DNA of 64,000 nucleotides from Malachius bipustulatus (Eukaryota > Arthropoda > Insecta > Coleoptera > Melyridae). This document shows positions 12,708-24,210 of the stretch, piece by piece. The notes under the pieces were generated by a model, which searched no databases, was not told the origin of the DNA, and saw only the letters and a program-made list of their open reading frames with translations. The number at the start of each line of letters is the position of its first letter. The first letter of the stretch is position 1. The position numbers were made by a program, and so were the translations under genes. The stretch is from positions 33,488,268 through 33,552,267 of the forward strand of contig OU342639.1 in NCBI GenBank assembly GCA_910589415.1, given 5' to 3'.

Positions 12708-12725
12708 TGGCGCCCAACGTGGGGC
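12708..12725 (+). promoter_or_regulatory. Candidate primer binding site for tRNA-Lys(CTT)
   Basis: The sequence TGGCGCCCAACGTGGGGC is the complement of the conserved 3' terminus of metazoan tRNA-Lys(CTT) including CCA, as recalled from Drosophila. An exact 18-base match beside an LTR-like CA edge is unlikely by chance. Priming of minus-strand DNA synthesis is the inferred former role. Confidence 0.65.
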
Positions 12726-12911
12726 ACTCTCTTTTAATTATTCATAGCTTTGAAAATTTCAAAATCAAAATTTAGTTCATTAGATAAATTAATATAAATC
12801 ACGGAAACAGAGAATTGAATGGTAGTTTTCTAAAATAAAGAAATAGTTATTTGTAGTTATTTTAATAATTACATTATTTACATTATTTTGGCATTAAAGT
12901 TAGATAGGAAA

Positions 12912-13540
12912 TGTCGAAACAAGATAAAATGGAGAAACAATATGATAGTGAAATAGATATGAAGAAAAAGAATTTGATAGGATCTTTATTATGAAGGATT
13001 AAAACAAATAAAAACAATAATAAACAATAGAAATACAAGAAAAAGATACTGCGAAAGATAAGCCAGAAGCCGAAGAAGATATTACAAACATTGCTATGTT
13101 AAAGATGATGGATGAAAATATTAAGATGTCGAAAGAAATTAAAGAAGGAAGAAATGAACATAATAGGAAGATAGAAGAAACAAAAAATAAAAGATGAAAT
13201 ACAAGGTGTTATGGAGAAAGTGAAAAAAATTAATGAAGAAATAAATGATAAAATAGAAGAAGTAGAAGAACAGTTGGAAAATGTGATAGAAATAGTAGGA
13301 AACAAATACAGACAAAACAAATTTGACGGTTAATATCATACAAAGTGAGGTGATAATAATACACGAACAAGTACAGAAATTTTCAGAAGTCATCAAGGAA
13401 GAAAAGGAAGTAGAGGAAGAAAATAATAATTTTTGGAAACAAATATAATTAACAGAAAGAAGAGAAAGAGACTTGGAAGATGTCAAGAAAATTTTGGGCT
13501 TAAAAATTATATTTAAAAAAACAATATTGATCAAGGAATC
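12912..13540 (+). pseudogene. Broken coiled-coil (Gag-like) coding relic
   Basis: From the ATG near 12912 (MSKQDKMEKQYDSEIDM) the plus strand encodes lysine/glutamate-rich helical segments in alternating frames. Examples are MMDENIKMSKEIKEGRN, then EIQGVMEKVKKINEEIND and KIEEVEEQLENVIEIVG. Long coiled coils of this kind form the N-terminal part of Gag in some Ty3/gypsy-type elements of insects, which fits the upstream primer site. Many stops and frame changes separate the pieces, and no capsid, protease or reverse transcriptase follows. The valine- and phenylalanine-rich frames on the opposite strand are shadows. Confidence 0.45.
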
Positions 13541-14115
13541 GTGATTAGAAGCAAGGGAAGTGAACCTGTCGAAGGGAAAAGTGAAAAAGGATGAACAATT
13601 ATTTATAAAATGGAGAGAAAAAACGAGAACACAAGATTGGAAGACTTAAAACTAAATAATAAATAAATGAGTTCGAGAGAAGTTGGTGAATAAATTTAAA
13701 GAACGCGAAGTTAATTGTTATAGAATTGGGAGGAGGTGAAAACTTCAAGAATTGGAGGGATGATAAATGAAGGTATAATGAAATAAAAATTGACTTTGAA
13801 ATCAATTTAGTGGGAAAGAGGAAGATAATTTAAATCGTTTTGAAGTAGAGTTAATAGTTACCTAGCTCAGAGAGCTCAGAAGTAGATTTTGTTGTTAGTA
13901 TTTTGTATAAATTTATAAATTTTTCAAACGAATTCAATAATTTTTATTTTTATTCAAGCTTACGAGTTAAATACTATATTTTCAGCTGAACCTGACTGTG
14001 AAAGAGAGTGCCCTATCAATAATAATAATAAATAATTTTTGTTAATGGTATAATTTTTTTTAAATAATATTAATAACAATAAATTGGAAAGGGGGGAAAA
14101 GGAATACCATAACCG

Positions 14116-15103
14116 TATACAGGGTTATGCAAATTTCATAGTGCCAGTATTGGGATATCCTAAACCATAAGAGATACAGGGTTGCTTAAATTAGAGAAAA
14201 GTTGCGCTATTTTATGGCCATCTCGAATCCGTCAAAACATGTAAGATATCTGTGACCGTTCCTGAAATATCCTGAAAAAACTGAAAAATCGAGAAATCTT
14301 ATTTTTGGAATATCTTTCTTACCATTGGAAATTAATAAATAATTTTTTGTAGGCTTACAGAAGTCGTCAAGAGCTATACCTACCAATCTGTCAGTATAAA
14401 AATGTTCAAGGCCGACTAGATCCAAGAGTTTTCACAGTCAACTTTCGTTTTTCTTATGGCCGCCATATTATTTTTTTATGTCGTTCGATAAGAAAAAAAT
14501 AATCAAAAAATAACTTTCAAAACTTTTTGTTCTTTTTTTTTTTCTAAAAAAAGACAACTTTTTAGATCGAATATCATAGAGAAATTAACAACCTATAAGG
14601 CAAGCAGTATGACTTCATATTGGCCTATTTCAGTTAAGAACTATCTGTTTTTCTTTGAAAAAAGAAGAATAAAAATTTTCCAATTTTTTTTTCTAAAATT
14701 TATTAATTTTTGGTTTACATTATTTTTTTGTTATCGAACGACATAAAAAAATAATATGGCGGCCATAAGAAAAACGAAAGTTGACTATGAAAACTCTGGG
14801 ATCTATAGTCGGCTGTGAAAATTTTTGAAACGTCAGATAAATAGCTCATAACGGCTTATGTAAGCCTACGAAAAATTATTTGTTAATTTCCAATGGCAAG
14901 AAAGATATGGCAAAAATAAGATTTCTCGATTTTTCAGTTTTTTCAGGATATTTCAGGAACGGTCACAGATATCTTGCATGTTTTGACGGATTCGAGATGG
15001 CCACAAAATAGCGCAACTTTTCTCTAATTTAAGCAACCCTGTATCTCTTATGGTTTAGGATATCCCAATACTGGCACTATGAAATTTGCATAACCCTGTA
15101 TAC
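14116..15103. mobile_element. Foldback element with about 375-bp inverted arms
   Basis: The arms 14116-14491 and about 14728-15103 are near-complete inverted copies. Each begins TATACAGGGTTATGC and runs through matching blocks such as ATAAGAGATACAGGGTTGC, TTTTGACGGATTCGAGATGG and CGAACGACATAAAAAAATAA. A loop of about 236 bases separates them. The edges carry a TA on each side, as for Tc1/mariner-type insertion. There is no coding capacity. Single-stranded copies would fold into a very long hairpin. Confidence 0.8.
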
Positions 15104-15269
15104 CAATAAATGATATGGAAATTAATAATTTTGACCCCATTCCTGCAATAATTGGTCAACTGATAGAAAAATTACAATTTTTTTACACTAGCGGAAAGTT
15201 CTGGAAAAGGTTTTCTCATCCTGTTAGTTTAATTTAAAATTTTTATTCCCAACTTGTACAGAGGAGAAA

Positions 15270-15610
15270 AAGAATACGAAAATTCAAATGACAACTATTT
15301 TGAAATGACTGGACCTATGTTGCGCAAATCTAATACCAGATCACTCCCCATGGACATCCTTCTCTCACAAAAATTTCAGTCCCCTAAATTAAAAACTGCG
15401 ACATGTACAAGATCTTTTTTTTTGCGAATTTTAAAGGGACACCATGTAGAAGTATCGCGACTTTTGGAATTTTTTTAAAGGAAAATCCAAATTGCTTCAA
15501 AAGTTTTACCAGAGTGCAACATTTTTGTTCTCTAATATTGAAAGATGTAGCTACAGGAGCGTTTTTGAAGTTGAAAAGTTGCGATTGGAGAAATAATGTA
15601 TCGTGAGAAG
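15270..15610 (-). repeat. Inverted distant copy of the 43.4-44.9 kb repeat
   Basis: Read on the minus strand, this stretch aligns in order with the tandem units at 43445-44750. Shared words are AAAAACGCTCCTGTAGCT, ATCTTTCAA-ATTA, TACTTCTACA-GGTGTCCCTT, GACTGAAATTTTTGTG and TCTGGTATT. Overlapping open frames on both strands (15384-15629, 15403-15606) are incidental. Confidence 0.6.
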
Positions 15611-17814
15611 GTGAACTTTGGAAAACCACTTTTTTGCGGTCTGTGTATTAAATTAACTAATTTTTTAATTATAAAATGAAATCGCATCCTGCGGTTTTAT
15701 TAAATACATACAACACACTTATTTCCCAAATCGCGCGTGTGAATCGTAAAAACCGTGATTGGTAATTACATTTCTCCGTTTCAATAAAATTTTACCTGAT
15801 TAAAAATACAATTGATTGATACTTGAGCTGACAAGAATGTTTCCCTCTTGAACAATAGCTAATAATCAAATTGTGAGTTTATTGCGTCGGTTTTATTACA
15901 GGTAACAATAATCATAACAATGACTAAACCCAGATATTAAGAACTGGGTACTATAACTTTCCCGGTACCCGGTTGTATAAACTAATAATAAGAAATGCGA
16001 TAGGTAATCTTTATTGCAATGATTTTTATCAGGAACAAGTAAGGTCAATGTACAAAACATAACACCCGGTGTTATAGTCAAACAGGCATAATTATTTAAT
16101 TACCCTATTAATATTTTCCATATCAATAACCTGAGAAATTTATTCCATTGCTTTATGACGATGATCAACACCTGTGGCATCCTAGCATCTAGCACCTCGA
16201 CATTGTTTCCAACGTTTGTTTCGTACTATTTATTTTTTATTAACCAATCTCGTCCATGAATTGATAAATATAAATCAGATGTTTCACCTTTTAGAAAGTA
16301 AATTTCAAGCTTATTGCTTTTTGCACTCTAGGATTACGTACGTATACCTACGTTTAATAACGTCTGTTAGATAACAGCGCTAGACATTATATGTAAGTTT
16401 AATCGTCAACTTGATAATGAACTTGACTTTTAGAAAGGTCGCAAGGTAAAGTCATTACTATTAATTATTAGGATTTCATTTGATACATGCAGCGAAATTG
16501 CTGTCAAATAATTATTTACTTTCAATTATCTCTTTATAACAATTTATTCAAAAAGTCGTTATTAAGCACACTTCGAAAATGCCGCTTTTCTCCACTTCCA
16601 GTTGTTAAACTGGCACAATTCTATTATTTAGTAATATAGATAATTGAAACCGAAAATTTATACCAAAAATTGATTTAAAAATGTTTGCTTGAACCAGTGT
16701 TAGGTATATCCCTAACAGTGTTACTACTTCAATTGTAAATTAGAAAATGTTACCTATTCCATCAGTTCCCATAATTTTATAATTCAAATGTAAATTTGAA
16801 CTCTTATCAACTACTTCCGGTTAAAACAACATAATTTTATTTTCGTAATTACTCATATTTGAAAAACTCATCACCATCAAAACTTCATCGGTGGTTAAAT
16901 CATGAAATTTTGTTCCTGTAATTCGCGAATTTTGATAATTTGAATACTACAAAACTATTTTGATTGGTTAAAAAAGCAGAATATAATAATTTAAATTTAA
17001 ATTGAACTTTTTCTGGCAAATAATCATAAAAATCTTTATTCCGTTTACAATAAAATTCTACAAAAATAAAGAGAGTCAATCATAAATTTGAAATATTCAA
17101 ACGAATAATAATACATATAATCTTTCATTTAGCTTAACCGGAAGTTCTTAAGTACCTATATACGACCTTTATGTTCAAATTTATATAATTTTTTTTAAGA
17201 ATGATGTTTTTAATTTGAAATGGTAGGTACTCAGAACCGGTTTGGTGTGTCACAAAATAGAAATTAATGACTAATTTTAAAAAATTCACACATCTTTGAT
17301 TCGTTTTAAAATTCTTTCTTATAATTTTGAATTATTCGTAACAGAAATAGTTTTATTATTTAAAAGTTTTATTAATGAAAACGTGGAGTGAAACCAACTA
17401 GAAAAAAATAACGCCGAAGCAGCGTTACGCAAAATGAAGTGAAAAATGAGAACTACAATTTTTTTTGTGGCCTCCATTATATTGAAAATAAAATACCAAT
17501 TTCAAATACTGTCAATAAATATAATTTCTTCTTGTACCTATGTCTGATTTTTCTTCTGACGAATGTCCAAGAAATATAAAAAAAATTAAAGAAAACGGGA
17601 TTAAATATACAGAATATACAGAAATTGTTGATAAAAATGAATTTTTGTGGCACCTTGTATAATTAATGCCATTTAAGTCAAGAATTCTAATGAGTCACAG
17701 CTATGGGGTTATCAATATCTCCCACATATCAAAAACCGATAGCCTGAGGACAATCCTCGGCCTGATAATCTGAGGATAATCCTGAGTGTTTTTTTTAAGA
17801 ACTTTTATACAGGG
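15611..17814. other. AT-rich non-coding DNA
   Basis: No gene or repeat with clear edges. A solitary terminus-like CACCTTGTATAA occurs near 17650. Confidence 0.5.
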
Positions 17815-18057
17815 TGTTTAATTAATCAGAACATTTCATATTATAAAAACTTGGTGTGGTTTTTCATATAAAAAATATTTTTGGGTGTCCCCCAAAAAGT
17901 AACAGAGCAACTAAAAATGTTGTAAAAATTTCATTTGTAAATTTTTTCTGAAATTACTTGAAATAATATTTTTCTTGCATTGGTACATTATTGATTTGTG
18001 AAACCTCTTTCAACCACTTCAAGTAACTGATTTTAGATTTTTTTTAACGCCTTGTAT
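17815..18057. mobile_element. Possible MITE with diverged ACAGGGTGTTT ends
   Basis: TATACAGGGTGTTTAATTAA on the left and a diverged partner ACGCCTTGTATAATAATT on the right could be terminal inverted repeats of a 240-bp MITE flanked by TA. The right end matches at only about two thirds of positions, so this is tentative. Confidence 0.3.
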
Positions 18058-20889
18058 AATAATTAGTTTAGCGTATTCTTATAAATGAGACACATCTAGG
18101 AGGCTATGAATATGTGCCAGGAATAGCGAGTTCTAATTTTATGAAGTTTTTTTGTTATTTTTGGAGAATCTCTACCTGCGAGGGAACGGCTTTTTACAAA
18201 TTTTTACTCATTTCACCTTGAGCGATTGTGAAAGGGGCGTATACAATATACGACCATAAACGAAACTTCTCTAAAAAATACTTCAAAGTTGGAGTAAAGC
18301 TAACTAGAAAAAAACTATTAAAAATATAAAAAAATACAAATCAATACAATTTGTTTATTTTGATTTGTTTGCTTTAAGTAATTTCGTAGTATCCAAAAAA
18401 CAAATCAAAAATCAAAAAACTGTGCTTTTCTAAAAATATCCCTAATAAACTTCCATTTTTACAGCCTGATGTTATCTTTGACGATAATCTAAAAATGAAA
18501 TCAGTAAATAAAATTGATTTACTTTAAAATTTTTCGTAGTGAATGGATGGACCAGGCAGTAACAATTTATTTCATTAGATATCCTAAAAATGAAGTGAGT
18601 GACAAAAATTCCAGAAAAATGGAACAACATTTTCAGGATCACTGGTAGTACTAATGACTTGTTGAAAGAAAAGCATCCTACGTATGTGACAAGATTCCTC
18701 GCAAAGTATCAAGTTACAATAATTAGGTACTTGTAATTTGAATACAGAAAGGCGTTATTATTCAAATATATTCAAAAGTTTTGTTGTAATTTTTACTTGT
18801 TACTTCTATTAGTTAATTTTTTAACTACCTATCCCATCTTATTCTGTCGTACATATGACAAATCCAAACTACTGCCTACTAGCAACGTTCAGCTTGAGCT
18901 ATTGTAGAGTCCATAAACTAATTTTACGTTTAATAAAAAATTACAAATCTATGACAGTCACAGACGTTTTAGGACGGTTTTTGATTTTTCAACTTGCGAC
19001 AGGGCCAGCTAGTAACCATAATACTGAAATGCAGATGTTTTAGTTTCAATGAGTATAGTTATAAAGCGCTTGTCAACCGTTGGTGTGAAAGCTGATATTT
19101 TGGAAATATGTCAAATAGTGCCATAAAATACTTTTGATCCCTATTTCGTATTTTTGGTCTTTTTAAGTTATTTGATTAAGTTTCAATAATCAAAATGTTT
19201 ACTTAATTAATAACCATTTTTTGTTTAATTAAAACTATATTTCGTAAAACTGATTATACATAGGTACATAGGTATTATAGTCGTGGATAAAGTATAGTAT
19301 TTTTCAGCAATTTTAGTCAGCAATTTTCATACTCGTGGTTAATAATCATAATTATGAACTTGTTGAATGATATACTATTAGGTATTCATCTAGAATCAAA
19401 TAATGACTATAGCTCCCCCCGGATGTATAATAAAAACTATAGCAAAATTATAAAGTAAATTCTTCAGATTATAAAGATTCAGGTAGGTACTACTTATATT
19501 ATAAAATCATTAGAGCGCGTTTATTTTAATGAGTGAATAAACAAAGTGCGTATGTACATGCCTAAAAAGAAATTAGAGAGAATAAGAGAACGTATAAGAA
19601 AAGATCTAGGACACATAAAAGAACGACTGAAATTTTATATCAGCTCTAAGAAAAATGTCATTGCATGTAGGTGTTTGTCGTTTTCATCAGACGAAGAAAA
19701 AACAGTCTTTTTCCGTGAGAATCCTACCAAATTCAATTTTCTCTCAAGTATGTTGTCTTCTATGCATTCTTTCACTTTTATATATACCCGAGAATGATTA
19801 TTATTGAAACAAAAAGGAACAGTTTTTGCAACTATGGACGTAGCATATTTGGGTCATATAATTATTTGCTATAAATATGCTATAAATTTGGTTTTTTATT
19901 AGACATATGCCAAATTTGCATGACCTATTTTTTTCCAGTAGGTATAATTATTGTTTTCTAAGTATAACTTTTGTTGCTATGGTTTAAAATAAAATATTTA
20001 CAGGGTTGTATAACAAAAGTCCCCATAGAACCCCAAAAATTTTTATTTTTTCTCCTGTAAGTCAAAGAGGAAATTTAATCTTTCGATTATATGAAGAAAA
20101 CTATCATATGTCATTGGGTACCTACTAAGTTTCTAGCCAGAAATTATTTAAGTACCTACGTAAATAACAAGAAAAGTTTGTTTTCCCAAAGCAAAATAGT
20201 TTATCGATTAAATAGCTTAAAAAAACACACTTGATAAGTTTCTCCCGAATTATCCAGGCTAAGTAAATTAAACTTTTACATATCTGAGCGAGCAACGATA
20301 ATCGTCATCAAAATTACGATAATTAGAACAATAGTTCCATATGATACAGCGAAATTCGCTGCCATTTTGAATTAATTTATCCAATTTATCCGCTGCCAAT
20401 TTATCCAAGTTATCCAAAATTATCTCGATTAAGCTTTTGCCTGAATTTTTGCGCCTTTGAAATTAATTTAATAGAAATTTTTGAGATATTATTATTAAGA
20501 ACTTTGTTGGTAAATTTTTTGTCCACGAGCTAATCGCCAATAGTTCAGATAGGACCGATTTATCGATCGAGTGTATTGCCATAAATCATAATCTCATAAT
20601 CAAGCCTGGTTTGTTAATGGCACTCGACGCCAGGACATGAAGAAAAAACCTAAAGGAGGCATCAAGTTGATGAGTGTGACAAAAAAACATGTTGAAGAAA
20701 TCTACCTAAGAAAAGTTAAAAAAATGACATTTCTCCTATATCTCGAAAAGGGGGAGAGCTACTGAAGAACGGCTTACAGTTCTCGCACTTTCTATTGACT
20801 GACGGTGTTTTTTTTTATTTAAATTGAAGAGAGAAATTTTTTTTTTTTTTTTAAATTGGAATAGAAAAATTTGCAGTTTGAAATTTTCA
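18058..20889. other. AT-rich non-coding DNA
   Basis: An isolated ACAGGGTTGTATAACAAAAGTCCCC near 20002 looks like one transposon end without a partner. An open frame from the ATG at 19552 to 19797 is basic at its start (PKKKLERIRERIRKDLGHI) but has no context supporting a gene. Otherwise nothing was recognised. Confidence 0.45.
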
Positions 20890-21110
20890 TGAAAAATTGA
20901 TGTCTTTTGAATGGGACGTAATGTTGTGTGAGCTCAGCTGACTGCGATACGGATCGGAAAAACAATCCAGTTGGAGTGTCACGCCATTAGTTTTCTCACA
21001 AAACACAGACAATTTGAATTCTGAAAAATCCTTCCTTATCGACCGCCGAAAGCCTAAAACAAATCTATGGAAAAATTTAACTTTCTGTATCAAGCGTTTT
21101 GAGCTGGAGC
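20890..21110. repeat. Dispersed repeat, GCTGACT-CGATACGGATCG family
   Basis: This stretch matches 55270-55440 in the same order: TTTTCATGAAAAA, TCGATG-like, GTGTGAG, CAGCTGACT-CGATACGGATCG, AAAAACAAT-CAGTTG and TTAGTTTTCTCACAAAA. It is a dispersed copy of the repeat that forms a short tandem set near 55.1-55.7 kb. Confidence 0.6.
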
Positions 21111-23280
21111 TTTTTTTATCGAATCTTAAGAAGGTTCCTCTTGAAATTTCGATTATATGTTCGCCAAAGGCCAGATGTTATTTTGACAAGTCTAAAAGAA
21201 AATCACAATTTTTTGAATTTATAAAACTTGTATGAATAAAATGCACTTTAAATAATCGAAGTACTTATAAGTGTCTTAATATTTGAATTCAAAAATTCTG
21301 GAATGAAGGAAACTTAAATAATCTTCAACAAAAAAAGGAAAAAAACGAAACAATTTTTTACTTTTCTCTCATTTCTCAATTAAAAATTTACAAATAGCTA
21401 ATCAAGATCTTAACAGAAAAATCGTAAATTTCGGCAAAAAATGCAATTTTTTGATAATTTTTCGAAAAATAATCAACTTTACAGGCCGATGTACATACCT
21501 ACTTTTCACAATCATCTAAGTGGAGTCGCTAAAATTTATAAAAAAAGTAGTTGAATATCAAAAAAATATTTTCTTTGAAATTTTTCAAGTCAAAAGATGT
21601 AAAAAAAAATAATATTTTGAACATCTGTAGGTTTTTAAACATATACTAAGCAGATATTTTATATCAAAAAGTCGTTGTGTCAAAAAAGCGGAAAATTATT
21701 TCGTGAAAAAGTGAAAATGAAAAAAGTTAAAATAATTTTAAGCTCAAAAATTTTGAATCTTTCCCCTCGGGAATTAAGGGTTAATTTTTATAAAAAATTG
21801 AGCTAAAAGTACATAAAAAAAAATTGAGCACAAAACGCAAGCTAAATAAATTTATAAAAACAATTTGAACTTTTATCTTAATTCGATGCTTACACATTTC
21901 GATTTTGGGTTCAATTTCGCGTCTTGGAAATGGGAAAAATTATTATTGGATACCTAGCAACCTTGCATGTGAATTAACAAACTATGAAAAAACTGTCAAA
22001 AATGGTGTTACGTCAAATAATTGAAAAAATAATTTCAGAAGAGAAAAATTTTTATTTTACCTAAAATAATATTTTACGATTTTTTCGGGTCAGTGTCGAA
22101 AAAATAACAATTTTTGAATGCGCTTCCAGGGATAATCTTAGGAAAGTCAAGAAAATTAAATAAAAATGTAATATACATACATAATATAAATTAAAATAAT
22201 TTTTAAGCCTCACTGAATTTTAATGAAAATTTGATTAAAAATGAAAAATAATACATTTTTTCTTAAAATTTTTAGTAAATATATCAAAAGATAAAAATCA
22301 TTTTCCTCATTTTAGATTTTGAAACACAAAAACCCTAAAATTTAAAAGTAGAATCGTTTCGACAATTTTATATCAAAAAAATTATGCTATTTCGGAGTTC
22401 AGAATTTTTTTTTTATCTTTATTAATAATTTTTGGATTTACCTATGCTGACAAAAAATCAAAAAAATATTTAATAATGTCAAAACCAATAATAACATTCA
22501 AACATTTTTAAGCTGCCTGAACTGAACTGTTTTTAATATATTTTTTTTAAAGTCAAATAAAAATCAAAATAACTAAAAATTACAAACTTCAAACATTAGA
22601 TACTATTCTTTGATAACGAAACGAAACATCGAATCTTTTAATGCCGGATCCTCTCTGACGAATATTTAAAAATCGCCTAAATTTTTTTACAAAAAAAAAA
22701 AAAACTGCGCTTTGGCGCCAATTAGTTGAATAATATTAAAATGAATTATTTAAAAAATAAAATAAAAATGTTGGTAACGTTAGTTTTACCAATGAATAAA
22801 TCAGGACGTACGATATTAAAAATGTGAACAAATCATTAATAATAATTAAAATAAAAAAAAGCAGTAGCATTGTTCCATACATATTGAGCACTCTGTTATT
22901 ATAATTATGACATTACACAGAAGTAAAAACTGATCAAGTAGAAAATCATTAAAGCGAAGTAATTATTTATAGTGCGTTGTTATGCGCTCCGTTATTTGTA
23001 CATATACACGTAATAATTAACTATAATTTTCTTTCACAAAATAATTATAATACCAGGGAAAGAAATTTTTTCCAAATTGTTTTTAAATGGTTCTTAAAAA
23101 TTGATTGTTTGACGATAAGAAAATGCAGTAAATATTTACAAAAATTTGTCATCTTAGAACAACAACAATAATAATATTATCGATTGATTATTATTGAAAG
23201 ATAAAAAAATTTAAATAATTTTTGAAGCATAAAATTTAAAAAATAATATTAAAAATAATAATATAAAATAATAAATTACT
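21111..23280. other. AT-rich non-coding DNA
   Basis: Very AT-rich sequence with long A and T runs. No gene, RNA or repeat boundary was seen. Confidence 0.55.
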
Positions 23281-23332
23281 ACTTACAATTTATGAGTGGT
23301 TTGAATATTAGCCAGCTTTGAACGAATTTTAT

Positions 23333-23464
23333 TCAAAGCAACCGGGTACCTAGGTATAACACCGGGTCCAGGTAGTTTTCTTCGCGACTTCCTTGAGGAG
23401 ATGTCAATCGTTCACTGTACGATAGTACACTAAACACGCAAACTATTATTCTCGATATACTCAT
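23333..23464 (-). CDS. Possible first exon of a small secreted protein (unknown)
   Basis: On the minus strand an ATG at 23464 opens 43 codons, beginning MSISRIIVCVFSVLSYS. This is a short basic start, a hydrophobic stretch and small residues, as in a signal peptide. It is followed by polar sequence (RLTSPQGSREENYLDPV). The local GC content is higher than in the flanks. Two possible splice donors lie downstream: AG/GTACCC inside the frame near 23352, and a consensus GTAAGT near 23283. The GC-richer stretch 23590-23660 upstream could be promoter or 5' leader. No homologue is recognised. The frame is short and may be chance, so this is only a candidate. Confidence 0.25.
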   Translation of the reverse strand: MSISRIIVCVFSVLSYSERLTSPQGSREENYLDPVLYLGTRLL

Positions 23465-24210
23465 GTCATGTACAGAGCAAAAATAGAAGTATGTACATAC
23501 ACAGGTAGTTAAAATCTACTTGATTTCTATACTATAGATAATAAGCCGTGACGTAGTCTTGCTCTTATACTATAACAACTTTACTACACACTTCCAGGAC
23601 ACGGCGGCCGATTCGTGTTACTGTTCTGCAAAACCATTCAGTAGGCACGTCTGCACACCGTGAAATTAACGACACAAATTGTGTCGGTCGTAATAAATAT
23701 AAGTACGAGGTTTTGAAATTTTTCTATCGTAAAACGATTGGCTTATTAGACTTCGGTCGTATTTTGATACCTATTTTAGCGCGTTGGGTGGGAGAAGTTG
23801 ACTGACACACCGTTTTTAAGGGCACCTACAGAAATGTGAATGCACGCGGGTTATAAACTTCACCCAGTATGAAGATAAATTTACTATGACGATTTTTGTG
23901 TCAAATATATCAAATAAATTTATTAGGACCCCTAAAATTAGGTTGAAAAAGTGGCATTTTTGTTCTCGAAACCTATACTCGACTACTGCTTCCTTTGGAG
24001 TGCTCCTTTTTTGACAGAAATTGATGACAATGATGACAATGAGTGTCAAGAATATTCGCAAAAAATTATTGTTTGCACCATATAAAAATTTACCAGTGTC
24101 TCAATGACGTCATCTGATTAATAGTGAACTACCAATTTTTGCGTAAAATAAATAATTTTTTACAAAATAAATTAACAGAACCTTCAGAACAAAAATTGGA
24201 GCTCCATAAC
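23465..24210. other. Non-coding, possible upstream region of the 23.4-kb exon
   Basis: Contains a GC-richer patch (23590-23660, with ACGGCGGCCGATTCG) in otherwise AT-rich DNA. No repeat or gene was recognised. Confidence 0.4.

Larger units (their letters stand above)
12604..14115 (+). mobile_element. LTR-like relic with tRNA-Lys primer binding site
   Basis: A short block (about 12613-12705) has inverted ends, GTTATGGTTTTCC and GGAGAAACCATAAC. Two bases after its CA-ending edge comes an 18-base match to the complement of the 3' end of tRNA-Lys(CTT), at 12708-12725. A purine tract (GGAAAGGGGGGAAAAGGAA) lies near 14086-14105, just before TACCATAAC. These are the parts of an LTR retroelement: LTR, primer site, body and polypurine tract. 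However, the right terminal sequence matches the left one as an inverted repeat, which is atypical. The right LTR, if there was one, appears cut by the foldback element that begins at 14116. The internal region holds only a coiled-coil relic. Confidence 0.5.

Noticed and set aside
13139..13534. 131-codon minus-strand open frame
   Set aside because: It is the antisense of lysine/glutamate-rich coiled-coil sequence on the plus strand, giving an F/S/L-rich product without motifs.
19552..19797. Small basic protein starting at ATG 19552
   Set aside because: No promoter, splice or homology support. Could be chance in AT-rich DNA, so only mentioned in the stretch entry.
23285..23410. Minus-strand frame with KLPGPG, suggesting a cytochrome P450 N-terminal hinge
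   Set aside because: The frame has a stop directly upstream, no ATG and no acceptor, and no other P450 motif occurs nearby. The overlapping frame from 23464 is the better candidate.
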